Shown: in pieces, positions 8,877-15,980 of the stretch | Numbering within the stretch: the first letter of the stretch is position 1 | Layout: every line of letters starts with the position of its first letter | Assembly (NCBI GenBank): GCA_025370075.1 | Contig: CP073016.1 | Location: 3,782,001 to 3,846,000, forward strand | DNA from: Chryseotalea sp. WA131a | GTDB lineage: Bacteria > Bacteroidota > Bacteroidia > Cytophagales > Cyclobacteriaceae | Direction: 5' to 3' | DNA: 64,000 nucleotides | Program-made: the position numbers and the translations under genes | The notes under the pieces: model-generated | What the model was told of the DNA's origin: nothing | The model's input: the letters and a program-made list of their open reading frames with translations, nothing else | Database searches by the model: none

Positions 8877-10070
8877 TTACTCTTGAGATAACTGTTGAAC
8901 CGCCATCCACGCCATCAGCCCGGGGCCGATTTTCAACGCGTCTTCATCAATATTGAAAGTAGGGGTGTGGACGTACGAAGTAATGCCTTTTGCCTCGTTG
9001 CGTGTGCCCAACCGATAAAAAGATGCAGGAATGACCTGCGAGTAGTAAGCAAAATCTTCTGACCCAAGTGTTTGCTCGATGTCCACCACATTTTCAACAC
9101 CAACATATTGCACAGCTGCTGCGCGGATGGCCTTCGTCAGTTCAGGATTGTTTTCCAAACAGGGGTAGCCGTGGTGAATATCCACTTCACATTTTCCGCC
9201 CATGCCTTCGGCTATGCTCTCGGCCATTTTCTTTATTTTTTTTAATCCATCGGCACGCCAGATTTCATCCAATGTGCGAAAAGTACCAGCTATGTTTACT
9301 TCGTTGGGAATAATGTTTGTAGCGCCCATGGCAGTGATTTTTCCAAACGTAAGCACGGTGGGTTGTTTAGGGCTTGCATTGCGACTAATTACTTGCTGCA
9401 ATGCTATGATGATGTGCGAAGCAATTACTACCGGATCGATGGTCAACTCAGGCGCTGCACCGTGTCCACCTTTGCCTATTACTTTTAGATAAATCTCATC
9501 ACTGCTGGCCATGTACTTGCCTTCGCGAAAACCGATTTTGCCAACGGGCAACAGTGGAAATACATGCTGACCAATAATAGAAGTAGGAGAGGGGTTTTGC
9601 AAAACACCTTCTTTGATCATGATCGATGCCCCCCCTGGGTTTTTTTCTTCTCCGGGTTGAAAAATCAATTTCACTGTTCCTTCCCACTGCGATTTTGTTT
9701 CATTTAAAATCTTAGCCGTGCCCAATAGAGAAGCGGAATGAACATCGTGCCCACAGGCGTGCATCACGCCATTGTTTTTTGATTTGTAATCGATCTCGTT
9801 TGCTTCGGTAATGGGCAACGCATCAATATCCGCACGGAGAGCTATTATTTTTTTGCTTGGATTTTTTCCCTCGATCAGCACCACCACACCTGTGTTCGCT
9901 ATAGCTTTTTGTGGATGTAAGCCAAACTCTTTTAGTTTTTGGGTGATGTAGTTGGCCGTATTAAATTCTTGATAGGATAATTCAGGGTTGGCATGCAAGT
10001 GCCTGCGGAAAGCGATAACTTCTTGCGCATACTGTTTGGAGAGTTTTTGAAATGTGGAGAGCAATACCAT
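8877..10070 (-). CDS. M20 family metallo-amidohydrolase
   Basis: A 397-residue enzyme of the M20D amidohydrolase group, which hydrolyses N-acyl or related amide bonds of amino acids. The metal-binding sequence MHACGHDVHSA is at about 105-115 and the catalytic glutamates are in FQPGEEKNPGGA near 140. GSEDFAYYSQ near the C-terminus supplies the last metal ligand region. A dimerisation domain lies between (GKGGHGAAPELTIDPV). It is followed upstream by the SPOR gene with a 6-bp gap, so both probably belong to the secA transcript. The exact substrate is unknown. Confidence 0.9.
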   Translation of the reverse strand: MVLLSTFQKLSKQYAQEVIAFRRHLHANPELSYQEFNTANYITQKLKEFGLHPQKAIANTGVVVLIEGKNPSKKIIALRADIDALPITEANEIDYKSKNNGVMHACGHDVHSASLLGTAKILNETKSQWEGTVKLIFQPGEEKNPGGASIMIKEGVLQNPSPTSIIGQHVFPLLPVGKIGFREGKYMASSDEIYLKVIGKGGHGAAPELTIDPVVIASHIIIALQQVISRNASPKQPTVLTFGKITAMGATNIIPNEVNIAGTFRTLDEIWRADGLKKIKKMAESIAEGMGGKCEVDIHHGYPCLENNPELTKAIRAAAVQYVGVENVVDIEQTLGSEDFAYYSQVIPASFYRLGTRNEAKGITSYVHTPTFNIDEDALKIGPGLMAWMAVQQLSQE

Positions 10071-10076
10071 GGAATA

Positions 10077-10625
10077 TTATTTAATCATGATTCGCTCGGG
10101 AACCAAACTGGCCGAAGAAAAAATCCGCTTGAGCTTTACTAAATCCCTCTGTGCCTCAATGCGTGTAAAATATTTTCCCACCGTTACCCTAAACTTAGGC
10201 TGTTGATATTGAATGCTAGGAACGAAGCTGCTATTCTCTTCCACCAATGTCTTTTGCACCTTTAAGGCATCGTCTTTTTTCTGACCTGAATAAATTTGGA
10301 TAGTGTATCCGTCTACAAACTTGCGCGTGAGGTTAAAGCGATCGATGCTATCCAAGACAAAATCTACTTTTTCGTTGACATTGTATTTGGGAGGAATGTT
10401 TTCTTGCCGAGTGCTTTGAATGAGGGTATCTTTTTTCTTAGCTACTAAAGTTACTTTTGGTCGTAATGAAGAAAGATCTTCGTAATAGGGCTTAGCCGTT
10501 TTTTGAGCTTGGCAGGAGAATGATACTAAAAAGAAGAATATAGGAGTTAGTATATAGTATATAGGAGACTTCAAAGGCGGTCTTCTATATACTATCTCCT
10601 GTCTCCTGTCTCCTTTTCTTTTCAT
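10077..10625 (-). CDS. SPOR domain protein, exported
   Basis: A 182-residue protein with a C-terminal SPOR domain (about 105-180: GYTIQIYSGQKKDDALKVQ and FRVTVGKYFTRIEAQRDL). SPOR domains bind denuded peptidoglycan at division sites. The hydrophobic segment YYILTPIFFFLVSFSCQAQ looks like a signal peptide with an A-Q junction. The ATG at 10625 overlaps the secA stop (ATGA), so translation is probably coupled. Codons 1-30 encode the arms of a word-repeat hairpin (10549-10600), which gives an odd basic leader before the signal peptide. A non-ATG start after the hairpin cannot be excluded. Confidence 0.75.
   Translation of the reverse strand: MKRKGDRRQEIVYRRPPLKSPIYYILTPIFFFLVSFSCQAQKTAKPYYEDLSSLRPKVTLVAKKKDTLIQSTRQENIPPKYNVNEKVDFVLDSIDRFNLTRKFVDGYTIQIYSGQKKDDALKVQKTLVEENSSFVPSIQYQQPKFRVTVGKYFTRIEAQRDLVKLKRIFSSASLVPERIMIK
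10549..10618 (-). repeat. Word-repeat hairpin inside SPOR gene 5' end
   Basis: The arm at 10549-10569 (words built on TATATAGTATATAGGAGAC) pairs with 10580-10600 at about 15 of the first 17 positions across a 10-bp loop. Three copies of a CTCCTGT-type word follow at 10596-10613. It sits at the start codon of the SPOR gene, like the other word repeats, but here it is translated. Confidence 0.65.
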
Positions 10626-13600
10626 TGCTCAATCACAATACATCTTCCCGCACTAATATCGTCTTCAACTTTTTTGTACTTCACATCTTTCAACACGCGT
10701 CCATCAGGGTACTGCACTGTTACTTTATCATTGCGGTTGGCGATCTTTTCTGATTTCACGGGCATTACTTTTTCTTCCGTGCGCTGTTGTGTGTTTTGGT
10801 TGGCTTCTCCTCCTCCTTGCAAAAGCGAACGCGACTCCTCTTTTTTCTCGCTCAGCTTTTGTCTTTTTTGCGCACGTGCCTCTTGCACTTGATCCGAGTC
10901 TTGCACAGGTATGTCGCCTTTCATCAAAAACGAAACAGTTTCTTGGTTTACTTTTGATACAAAACGCTTGAATGCCTCAAATCCCTCGAACTTATAAATC
11001 AACAACGGGTCTTTTTGCTCGTACACTGCGTTCTGCACCGATTGCTTCAAATCGTCCATATCGCGCAAGTGTTCTTTCCATTGCTGGTCAATGATGGCGA
11101 GTGTAATCATTTTCTCCATCGACTTGATCAGTTCAGAATTCTTTGTCTCAACACATTTTTTCAAATTGGCGGCTACGCCAATTTGTTTGGTGCCATCCGA
11201 AAAGGGAACAAGAATATCTTGAATGGTAGCCCCCCGTGTTTTATAAATATCCAGTACGATGGGCATTGCTTTTTCAGCGGCCAATTTGTTTTTATGATTG
11301 TATTGCTGGAGCGCTTCATCATACAATCGCTCGGTAAGAATGCGTTGATCTAGCTTTTTAAATTCTTCATCGCTCACTTGAAAATCAATGCCCAACGTAC
11401 TTAACAAACTAATTTTAAATTCGTCTAAATTCTCACCGGCTTTTACGTTGGCCACCATGTCTTCGCACGTATCGTAGAGCATGGTGAGAATGTCCAATTG
11501 CAATCGCTCACCAAACAGTGCATTTTTTCTGCGTTTGTAAATCACTTCGCGCTGCGAGTTCATCACGTTATCGTATTCCAATAATCGCTTACGGATTCCG
11601 AAGTTGTTTTCTTCTACTTTTTTCTGTGCGCGTTCTATCGAGTTTGTTACCATCGAATGCGAAATGACTTCGCCTTCTTTCAAACCCAATCTGTCCATGA
11701 TGCGGGCAATGCGCTCAGGCATAAACAAACGCATCAAGTTATCTTCCAACGAAACATAAAAGGTGGAACTGCCTGGGTCACCTTGGCGACCTGCACGACC
11801 ACGCAACTGCCGATCTACCCTGCGTGATTCGTGACGCTCCGTACCGATGATGGCCAAGCCACCCGCGGCCCTCGACTCAGGTGTTAGTTTGATATCCGTA
11901 CCACGGCCGGCCATGTTGGTGGCAATCGTTACGGTGCCCGGCTTGCCCGCTTCCGCCACAATCTCTGCTTCCCGCTGATGCTGTTTTGCGTTCAACACAT
12001 TGTGTTTGATTTTCTTCATCTGCAACATGCGGCTTACCAACTCCGAAATTTCTACGGAGGTAGTGCCGACCAACACAGGTCTGCCTGCTGCCGTTAGTTT
12101 TACGATTTCGTCAATGACGGCCGTAAACTTCTCGCGCATGGTTTTGAAAACTAAATCGTCTTGGTCTTTGCGGGTAGTGGGTTTGTTGGTGGGAATGACC
12201 ACCACATCCAATTTGTAGATGTCCCACAACTCACCCGCTTCTGTTTCGGCAGTACCTGTCATGCCCGCTAGCTTATGGTACATGCGGAAATAATTTTGAA
12301 GTGTGATGGTGGCGTATGTTTGGGTGGCATCTTCCACTTTCACATTTTCTTTGGCTTCAATGGCTTGGTGCAAGCCATCGGAATACCTGCGGCCATCCAA
12401 TACGCGCCCTGTTTGTTCATCTACAATTTTTACTTTGCCATCTACAATGATGTACTCCGTATCTTTTTCAAAAAGTGTGTAGGCTTTTAGCAATTGATTG
12501 ATGCTGTGGATGCGCTGCGATTTAACCGAATACTCGCGAATGAGTTCATCTTTCTTCTGCATCCGTTGTTCTTCTATCAGCGAAAAATCCTTTTCGATTT
12601 TGTTCAGTTCGATGCCAATTTCTGGAAGAATGAAAAATTGCCTGTCTTCGCCTTCGCCCGTAATCAGGTCAATGCCTTTTTCGGTAAGGTCTACGCTATT
12701 ATCTTTTTCGTCAATGACAAAATACAAGGGAGCATCTGCCACGGGCATTTCCTTTTTATTGTCTTGTAGATAAAAGTTTTCTGTTTTTTGCAAGATGGCC
12801 TTGTTGCCCGTTTCGCTCAACATTTTGATGAGCGGTTTGTATTTCGGCATGGCGCGGTAGGCACGGAAGAGTGCAGTGCCACCTTCTTTTTCGTTCCCTT
12901 CGCCAATCATTTTCTTCGCATCATTCAGATACTGATTGATGAGTTTTTTCTGCGCCTCTACTAATTTATTGATGCGTGGTTTTAAATCGTAGAACTCGTG
13001 TTCATCACCGCGCGGAACTGGACCAGAAATAATTAACGGAGTGCGGGCCTCATCGATCAACACGCTATCTACTTCGTCCACCATGGCGTAATGATGACCG
13101 CGCTGAACCAATTCTTCGGGGTCGCGGGCCATGTTGTCGCGGAGATAGTCGAAACCGAATTCGTTGTTTGTGCCATAGCAAATATCAGATTTATAAGCAT
13201 CTCTTCGTGCAATGGAGTTAGGCTCATGTTTATCGATACAGTCTACCGAGATTCCATGGAATTGGAAGATAGGGCCCATCCACTCGCTATCTCGTCTTGC
13301 GAGGTAATCATTCACTGTCACAATGTGTACACCCCGTTTGGCCAAGGCATTTAAAAAGGCCGGAAATGTTGCCACCAACGTTTTACCTTCACCCGTAGCC
13401 ATCTCGGCTACTTTGCCTTCATGCAAGGCAATGCCACCAATGATTTGCACATCGTAGTGCACCATGTCCCACGTAATCAAATTACCTGCTGCCATCCATT
13501 GACGGCTCCATTGTGCTTTATCTCCTGAAATTTTTATGTTGGCATGCTTGGCAGCAAAAATTCTGTCAGATTCCGTAGCTGTAACTTCGAGGAATTCGTT

Positions 13601-13972
13601 TTCCTTAAATCGCTTGGCTGTTTCGCGAATAATGGCGAACGCTCTTGGCAATACTTCTAACAGCACTTTTTCCAACTCTTTGTTGCGGTCTTTTTCGATC
13701 GCATCGATTTGGTTGAAGATGGCTTCCTTCTCGTTGATTTCACGGTCAGGTTGGTCGGCAATTTGCGCATGCAAATCGGCCAATTGGTCATCAATCGGTT
13801 TTAGTTTTTGATTGATTTCAGCTTGAATATCCAACGTGTGCTGACGGAGTTGGTCGTTGGAGATAGTAATCAGTTTTTCGCCCTCTTTTTTAGTCTCCTC
13901 CACTAAAGGCATCATGCGCTTGATGTCTTTGTCTGATTTGGTGCCGAAAATTTTGGCAATAAGTTTTAGCAT
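10622..13972 (-). CDS. secA: Preprotein translocase ATPase SecA
   Basis: A 1116-residue motor ATPase that drives proteins through SecYEG. Visible motifs are Walker A MATGEGKTLVATFP, the DEVDSVLIDEARTPLIISG block, TNMAGRGTDIKL and RQLRGRAGRQGDPGSS. The protein is about 200 residues longer than E. coli SecA because of an insertion around residues 330-470, which is usual in Bacteroidota. The C-terminus ends RCIVIEQ and has no zinc-binding cysteine cluster. The frame is open 16 codons further upstream, but the ATG at 13972 (MLKLIAKIFG) matches homologs. Confidence 0.97.
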   Translation of the reverse strand: MLKLIAKIFGTKSDKDIKRMMPLVEETKKEGEKLITISNDQLRQHTLDIQAEINQKLKPIDDQLADLHAQIADQPDREINEKEAIFNQIDAIEKDRNKELEKVLLEVLPRAFAIIRETAKRFKENEFLEVTATESDRIFAAKHANIKISGDKAQWSRQWMAAGNLITWDMVHYDVQIIGGIALHEGKVAEMATGEGKTLVATFPAFLNALAKRGVHIVTVNDYLARRDSEWMGPIFQFHGISVDCIDKHEPNSIARRDAYKSDICYGTNNEFGFDYLRDNMARDPEELVQRGHHYAMVDEVDSVLIDEARTPLIISGPVPRGDEHEFYDLKPRINKLVEAQKKLINQYLNDAKKMIGEGNEKEGGTALFRAYRAMPKYKPLIKMLSETGNKAILQKTENFYLQDNKKEMPVADAPLYFVIDEKDNSVDLTEKGIDLITGEGEDRQFFILPEIGIELNKIEKDFSLIEEQRMQKKDELIREYSVKSQRIHSINQLLKAYTLFEKDTEYIIVDGKVKIVDEQTGRVLDGRRYSDGLHQAIEAKENVKVEDATQTYATITLQNYFRMYHKLAGMTGTAETEAGELWDIYKLDVVVIPTNKPTTRKDQDDLVFKTMREKFTAVIDEIVKLTAAGRPVLVGTTSVEISELVSRMLQMKKIKHNVLNAKQHQREAEIVAEAGKPGTVTIATNMAGRGTDIKLTPESRAAGGLAIIGTERHESRRVDRQLRGRAGRQGDPGSSTFYVSLEDNLMRLFMPERIARIMDRLGLKEGEVISHSMVTNSIERAQKKVEENNFGIRKRLLEYDNVMNSQREVIYKRRKNALFGERLQLDILTMLYDTCEDMVANVKAGENLDEFKISLLSTLGIDFQVSDEEFKKLDQRILTERLYDEALQQYNHKNKLAAEKAMPIVLDIYKTRGATIQDILVPFSDGTKQIGVAANLKKCVETKNSELIKSMEKMITLAIIDQQWKEHLRDMDDLKQSVQNAVYEQKDPLLIYKFEGFEAFKRFVSKVNQETVSFLMKGDIPVQDSDQVQEARAQKRQKLSEKKEESRSLLQGGGEANQNTQQRTEEKVMPVKSEKIANRNDKVTVQYPDGRVLKDVKYKKVEDDISAGRCIVIEQ

Positions 13973-14040
13973 AAAGTAGTCAATAGTCGGTGGCCAATAG
14001 TTGAGGGCAGTGAACACCACTGCCTTTGGCTTTGGCCGAA
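13973..14040 (-). repeat. Word repeat and hairpin before secA
   Basis: Immediately upstream of the secA ATG, GTCAATAGT and GCCAATAGT repeat a 9-bp word. Next to them is a perfect hairpin, GGCAGTG (14006-14012) with CACTGCC (14018-14024) around a 5-bp loop. CTTTGGCTTTGGCC follows. Same architecture as the other start-codon word repeats. Confidence 0.5.
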
Positions 14041-14072
14041 AAGTCCGAAAGTTAAGGATTTACGCTTTGCAA

Positions 14073-14111
14073 TTATAGTTCCACGATCCCCTCAAACACC
14101 TTTTTGGCAGG
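14073..14111 (-). pseudogene. Duplicated 3' end of dapF (relic)
   Basis: On the minus strand these 39 bp read PAKKVFEGIVEL then stop, in the dapF reading frame. The intact dapF ends PAKKVFEGSFELE. The 23 bp at 14089-14111 are identical to 14754-14776 inside dapF, and beyond them the two copies diverge. This is therefore a second dapF C-terminus left on the far side of the toxin-antitoxin pair. Confidence 0.75.
14089..14111. repeat. 23-bp direct repeat, left copy (toxin-antitoxin boundary)
   Basis: Identical to 14754-14776 in dapF. The two copies are 665 bp apart and enclose the toxin-antitoxin genes, so they mark the probable insertion joint. Confidence 0.8.
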
Positions 14112-14158
14112 ATATTTTTAAGGTAGGTATGCCTGAATGGCTTGAATTTGATAAGAAC

Positions 14159-14485
14159 TTAGTCGTCTGTTAATTCGCTTATCGTCTTTGGGTTTCTGCT
14201 AGTGTGGAAAATGTCAAGCACTAATATTGCTTCAGAAGTTACTTCATAGATAATTTTATAGCTCCAAATCGCTTTGAATCTATAGTTTCCTTTTTGACTT
14301 TTTAGATTCGGTTCTTCGGCAAATTTCTCAGGAAAGGCACTTAAAGAATTTGCTAATTCTACAATCTTTTTTCTTACACGAACTGCTTGAGCTTGAGATT
14401 CTCGTTGTTTGATATAATAATAGATGCTCTTTAACGATTGTTTTGCCTCATTATCCCAAATTACTTTGAGTTTTTTTTTCACCAT
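14159..14485 (-). CDS. RelE/ParE-type toxin
   Basis: A 108-residue protein of the RelE/ParE superfamily, which includes ribosome-dependent mRNA nucleases and gyrase poisons. The N-terminal IWDNEAKQSLKSIYYYIKQRESQAQAVRVRKKIVELANSL helices and the FPEKFAEEPNLK...RFKAIWSYKIIYEV strands are typical. The C-terminal LVLDIFHTSRNPKTI contains the basic/histidine end common in ParE and RelE. It overlaps the antitoxin gene by 7 bp (ATGGTGA). RelE and ParE activity cannot be told apart by reading. Confidence 0.85.
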   Translation of the reverse strand: MVKKKLKVIWDNEAKQSLKSIYYYIKQRESQAQAVRVRKKIVELANSLSAFPEKFAEEPNLKSQKGNYRFKAIWSYKIIYEVTSEAILVLDIFHTSRNPKTISELTDD

Positions 14486-14715
14486 TTTTCCATCTCCATC
14501 TCTAAGTCTTCTTGGGTAGTAAAGCTTCCAGCTTTTATTCTAGCTTTTGCCTCAGTGACCCTTTTTTTTAGAGTATTGACAGACATTGGGTTCCCTTTTT
14601 TTGTGAAGTCTTCTGAAGAATATTCTTTAGCGACAGAATGAAGTATTTTTAATAACCGGCTATCGCCAAGTTTGATATAGTCTTTGAGTTCTTCTCGGAT
14701 TTGTGTTGTGCTCAT
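14479..14715 (-). CDS. Antitoxin of the RelE/ParE pair
   Basis: A 78-residue protein, mostly helical, starting MSTTQIREELKDYIKLGDSRLL. It has the size and position of a type II antitoxin, with a DNA-binding or dimerising N-terminal part and an acidic, Met-rich tail (EDLEMEMEKW) that would wrap the toxin. The frame is open to 14730, but 14715 is preferred because a perfect TAAATTTG promoter element ends 3 bp before it. The antitoxin family was not recognised with certainty. Confidence 0.75.
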   Translation of the reverse strand: MSTTQIREELKDYIKLGDSRLLKILHSVAKEYSSEDFTKKGNPMSVNTLKKRVTEAKARIKAGSFTTQEDLEMEMEKW

Positions 14716-14718
14716 GTT

Positions 14719-14726
14719 CAAATTTA
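14719..14726 (-). promoter_or_regulatory. -7 element of the toxin-antitoxin operon
   Basis: TAAATTTG on the minus strand fits TAnnTTTG exactly and ends 3 bp before the antitoxin ATG at 14715. Transcription would start at or within the start codon, which implies a leaderless mRNA. Confidence 0.5.
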
Positions 14727-14734
14727 ACATTCTG

Positions 14735-15508
14735 TTACTCTAATTCAAAACTTCCCTCAAACACCTTTTTGGCAGGGCCGATCAAAAAAATGTCTTTAAA
14801 AGCGACCTGTTGGCCTATTGTAAACTCGACAGAAAGTTCGCCCCCGGGGGTTTTGATTTTAATGGGCGAATTATAACCTTTAAACGAAGCGGCCAAGGCA
14901 GCGGCCGTTACGCCCGTTCCACACGAAAGCGTTTCGTCTTCTACTCCGCGCTCATAAGTGCGAACTAAAATCTCATTAGGTTGTAATTCCACAAAGTTTA
15001 CATTCGTGCCTGCGGGTTTGTATTTTTCGTTGTAGCGAATGGATTGTCCTTCCTTAAACACATTTACTTTTTCGGTTTCGCGAACGAATTCAATGTGATG
15101 AGGGGAACCCGTGTTGATGAAAATGGTATCGCCTTCTTTTTTCACATCACGCACATCATTCATTTTTAGTCGCACGTTTCCATTGGCCAGTAGGTGGGCT
15201 TCGTGTTCACCATCGTAGGCATTAAATTTTGTGTGACCACTTATAATACCAAGTGCTGCAGCCATTTTCACTGCTGCGCGACTGCCATTGCCACAAAGGC
15301 TTGGCGATCCATCGCGATTGTAGTACACCAAATTAAAATCCAGTGTTGGATGTTTTTCAATCAGCATCACACCATCGGCACCAATGCCAAACTTGCGGTC
15401 GCACAGCTTACCGATTTGCTCTGCAGACAGCGAAACATTCCCATCACGATTATCAATCAAAACAAAGTCATTGCCCGTGGCTTGGTATTTATGGAAATGG
15501 ATTTTCAT
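14735..15508 (-). CDS. dapF: Diaminopimelate epimerase
   Basis: A 257-residue epimerase that interconverts LL- and meso-diaminopimelate for lysine and peptidoglycan synthesis. It has both catalytic cysteines: C72 in SLCGNGSRA and C196 in LSCGTGVTAA. KYQATGNDFVLIDNR opens the protein. The ATG at 15508 is preferred over the longer frame because the extra 13 codons are word-repeat sequence. The last codons differ from a relic copy at 14073, evidence that a toxin-antitoxin module entered at the 3' end while keeping the gene intact. Confidence 0.95.
   Translation of the reverse strand: MKIHFHKYQATGNDFVLIDNRDGNVSLSAEQIGKLCDRKFGIGADGVMLIEKHPTLDFNLVYYNRDGSPSLCGNGSRAAVKMAAALGIISGHTKFNAYDGEHEAHLLANGNVRLKMNDVRDVKKEGDTIFINTGSPHHIEFVRETEKVNVFKEGQSIRYNEKYKPAGTNVNFVELQPNEILVRTYERGVEDETLSCGTGVTAAALAASFKGYNSPIKIKTPGGELSVEFTIGQQVAFKDIFLIGPAKKVFEGSFELE
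14754..14776. repeat. 23-bp direct repeat, right copy (inside dapF)
   Basis: The partner of 14089-14111. It lies in the last codons of dapF, after which the intact gene ends SFELE instead of the relic's IVEL. Confidence 0.8.
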
Positions 15509-15510
15509 GT

Positions 15511-15558
15511 CGGATGTTGGATATTGAATGCTAGATGCAAGTACCAAGTATCTAGCAT
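15511..15558 (-). repeat. Word-repeat hairpin before dapF
   Basis: GGATGTTGGATATTGAATG words are followed by a perfect 9-bp stem, ATGCTAGAT (15528-15536) with ATCTAGCAT (15550-15558). It begins within 3 bp of the dapF ATG and fills most of the 55-bp gap to the DUF4834 gene. Confidence 0.65.
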
Positions 15559-15563
15559 CAAGT

Positions 15564-15755
15564 TTACTTCACTTCTTCATAGTCAACATAATCGCCACCT
15601 TTAATAGTGCCATTGCGTTTGTCTTTTTTTGGCCCTTCCGGTTTGCGTGGTTGTTGATTGCGATATTGTTGAGAGGCCGCTCCCGCCCGAAAAAACAATC
15701 CGCCTACTTTATACAAGATGTAGGCCACCAGGCCCAATATGATGAGAAACTTCAT
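15564..15755 (-). CDS. DUF4834 family small membrane protein
   Basis: A 63-residue protein with one N-terminal transmembrane helix (about 3-24, FLIILGLVAYILYKVGGLFF). A basic, Gln/Arg/Lys-rich tail follows, ending GGDYVDYEEVK. This layout and ending are characteristic of the DUF4834 family, so far seen in Bacteroidota and without known function. It is co-directional with dapF, 55 bp away, and has its own perfect -7 promoter element upstream. Confidence 0.8.
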   Translation of the reverse strand: MKFLIILGLVAYILYKVGGLFFRAGAASQQYRNQQPRKPEGPKKDKRNGTIKGGDYVDYEEVK

Positions 15756-15781
15756 CGTTTCACTTTTTTATTGATTGGGGG

Positions 15782-15789
15782 CAAAGATA
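15782..15789 (-). promoter_or_regulatory. -7 promoter element for DUF4834-dapF
   Basis: TATCTTTG on the minus strand, an exact TAnnTTTG match, 27 bp before the DUF4834 ATG at 15755. Confidence 0.5.
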
Positions 15790-15980
15790 ATGTTTTCGGT
15801 ATTAATCTAGTTGCCCTACTGGCAAATCGGATGATCACCACATTCCTTGACTACATCTCCATCCCAATACAACCACCCAAAAAGATTTTCGATATCGCTG
15901 TATCCTTTCAACTAATTTGAAGTATAGACTATCATACAATTACCTATCTTGTTTCAGGAGTTAAGCTAATCCCATCTGTT

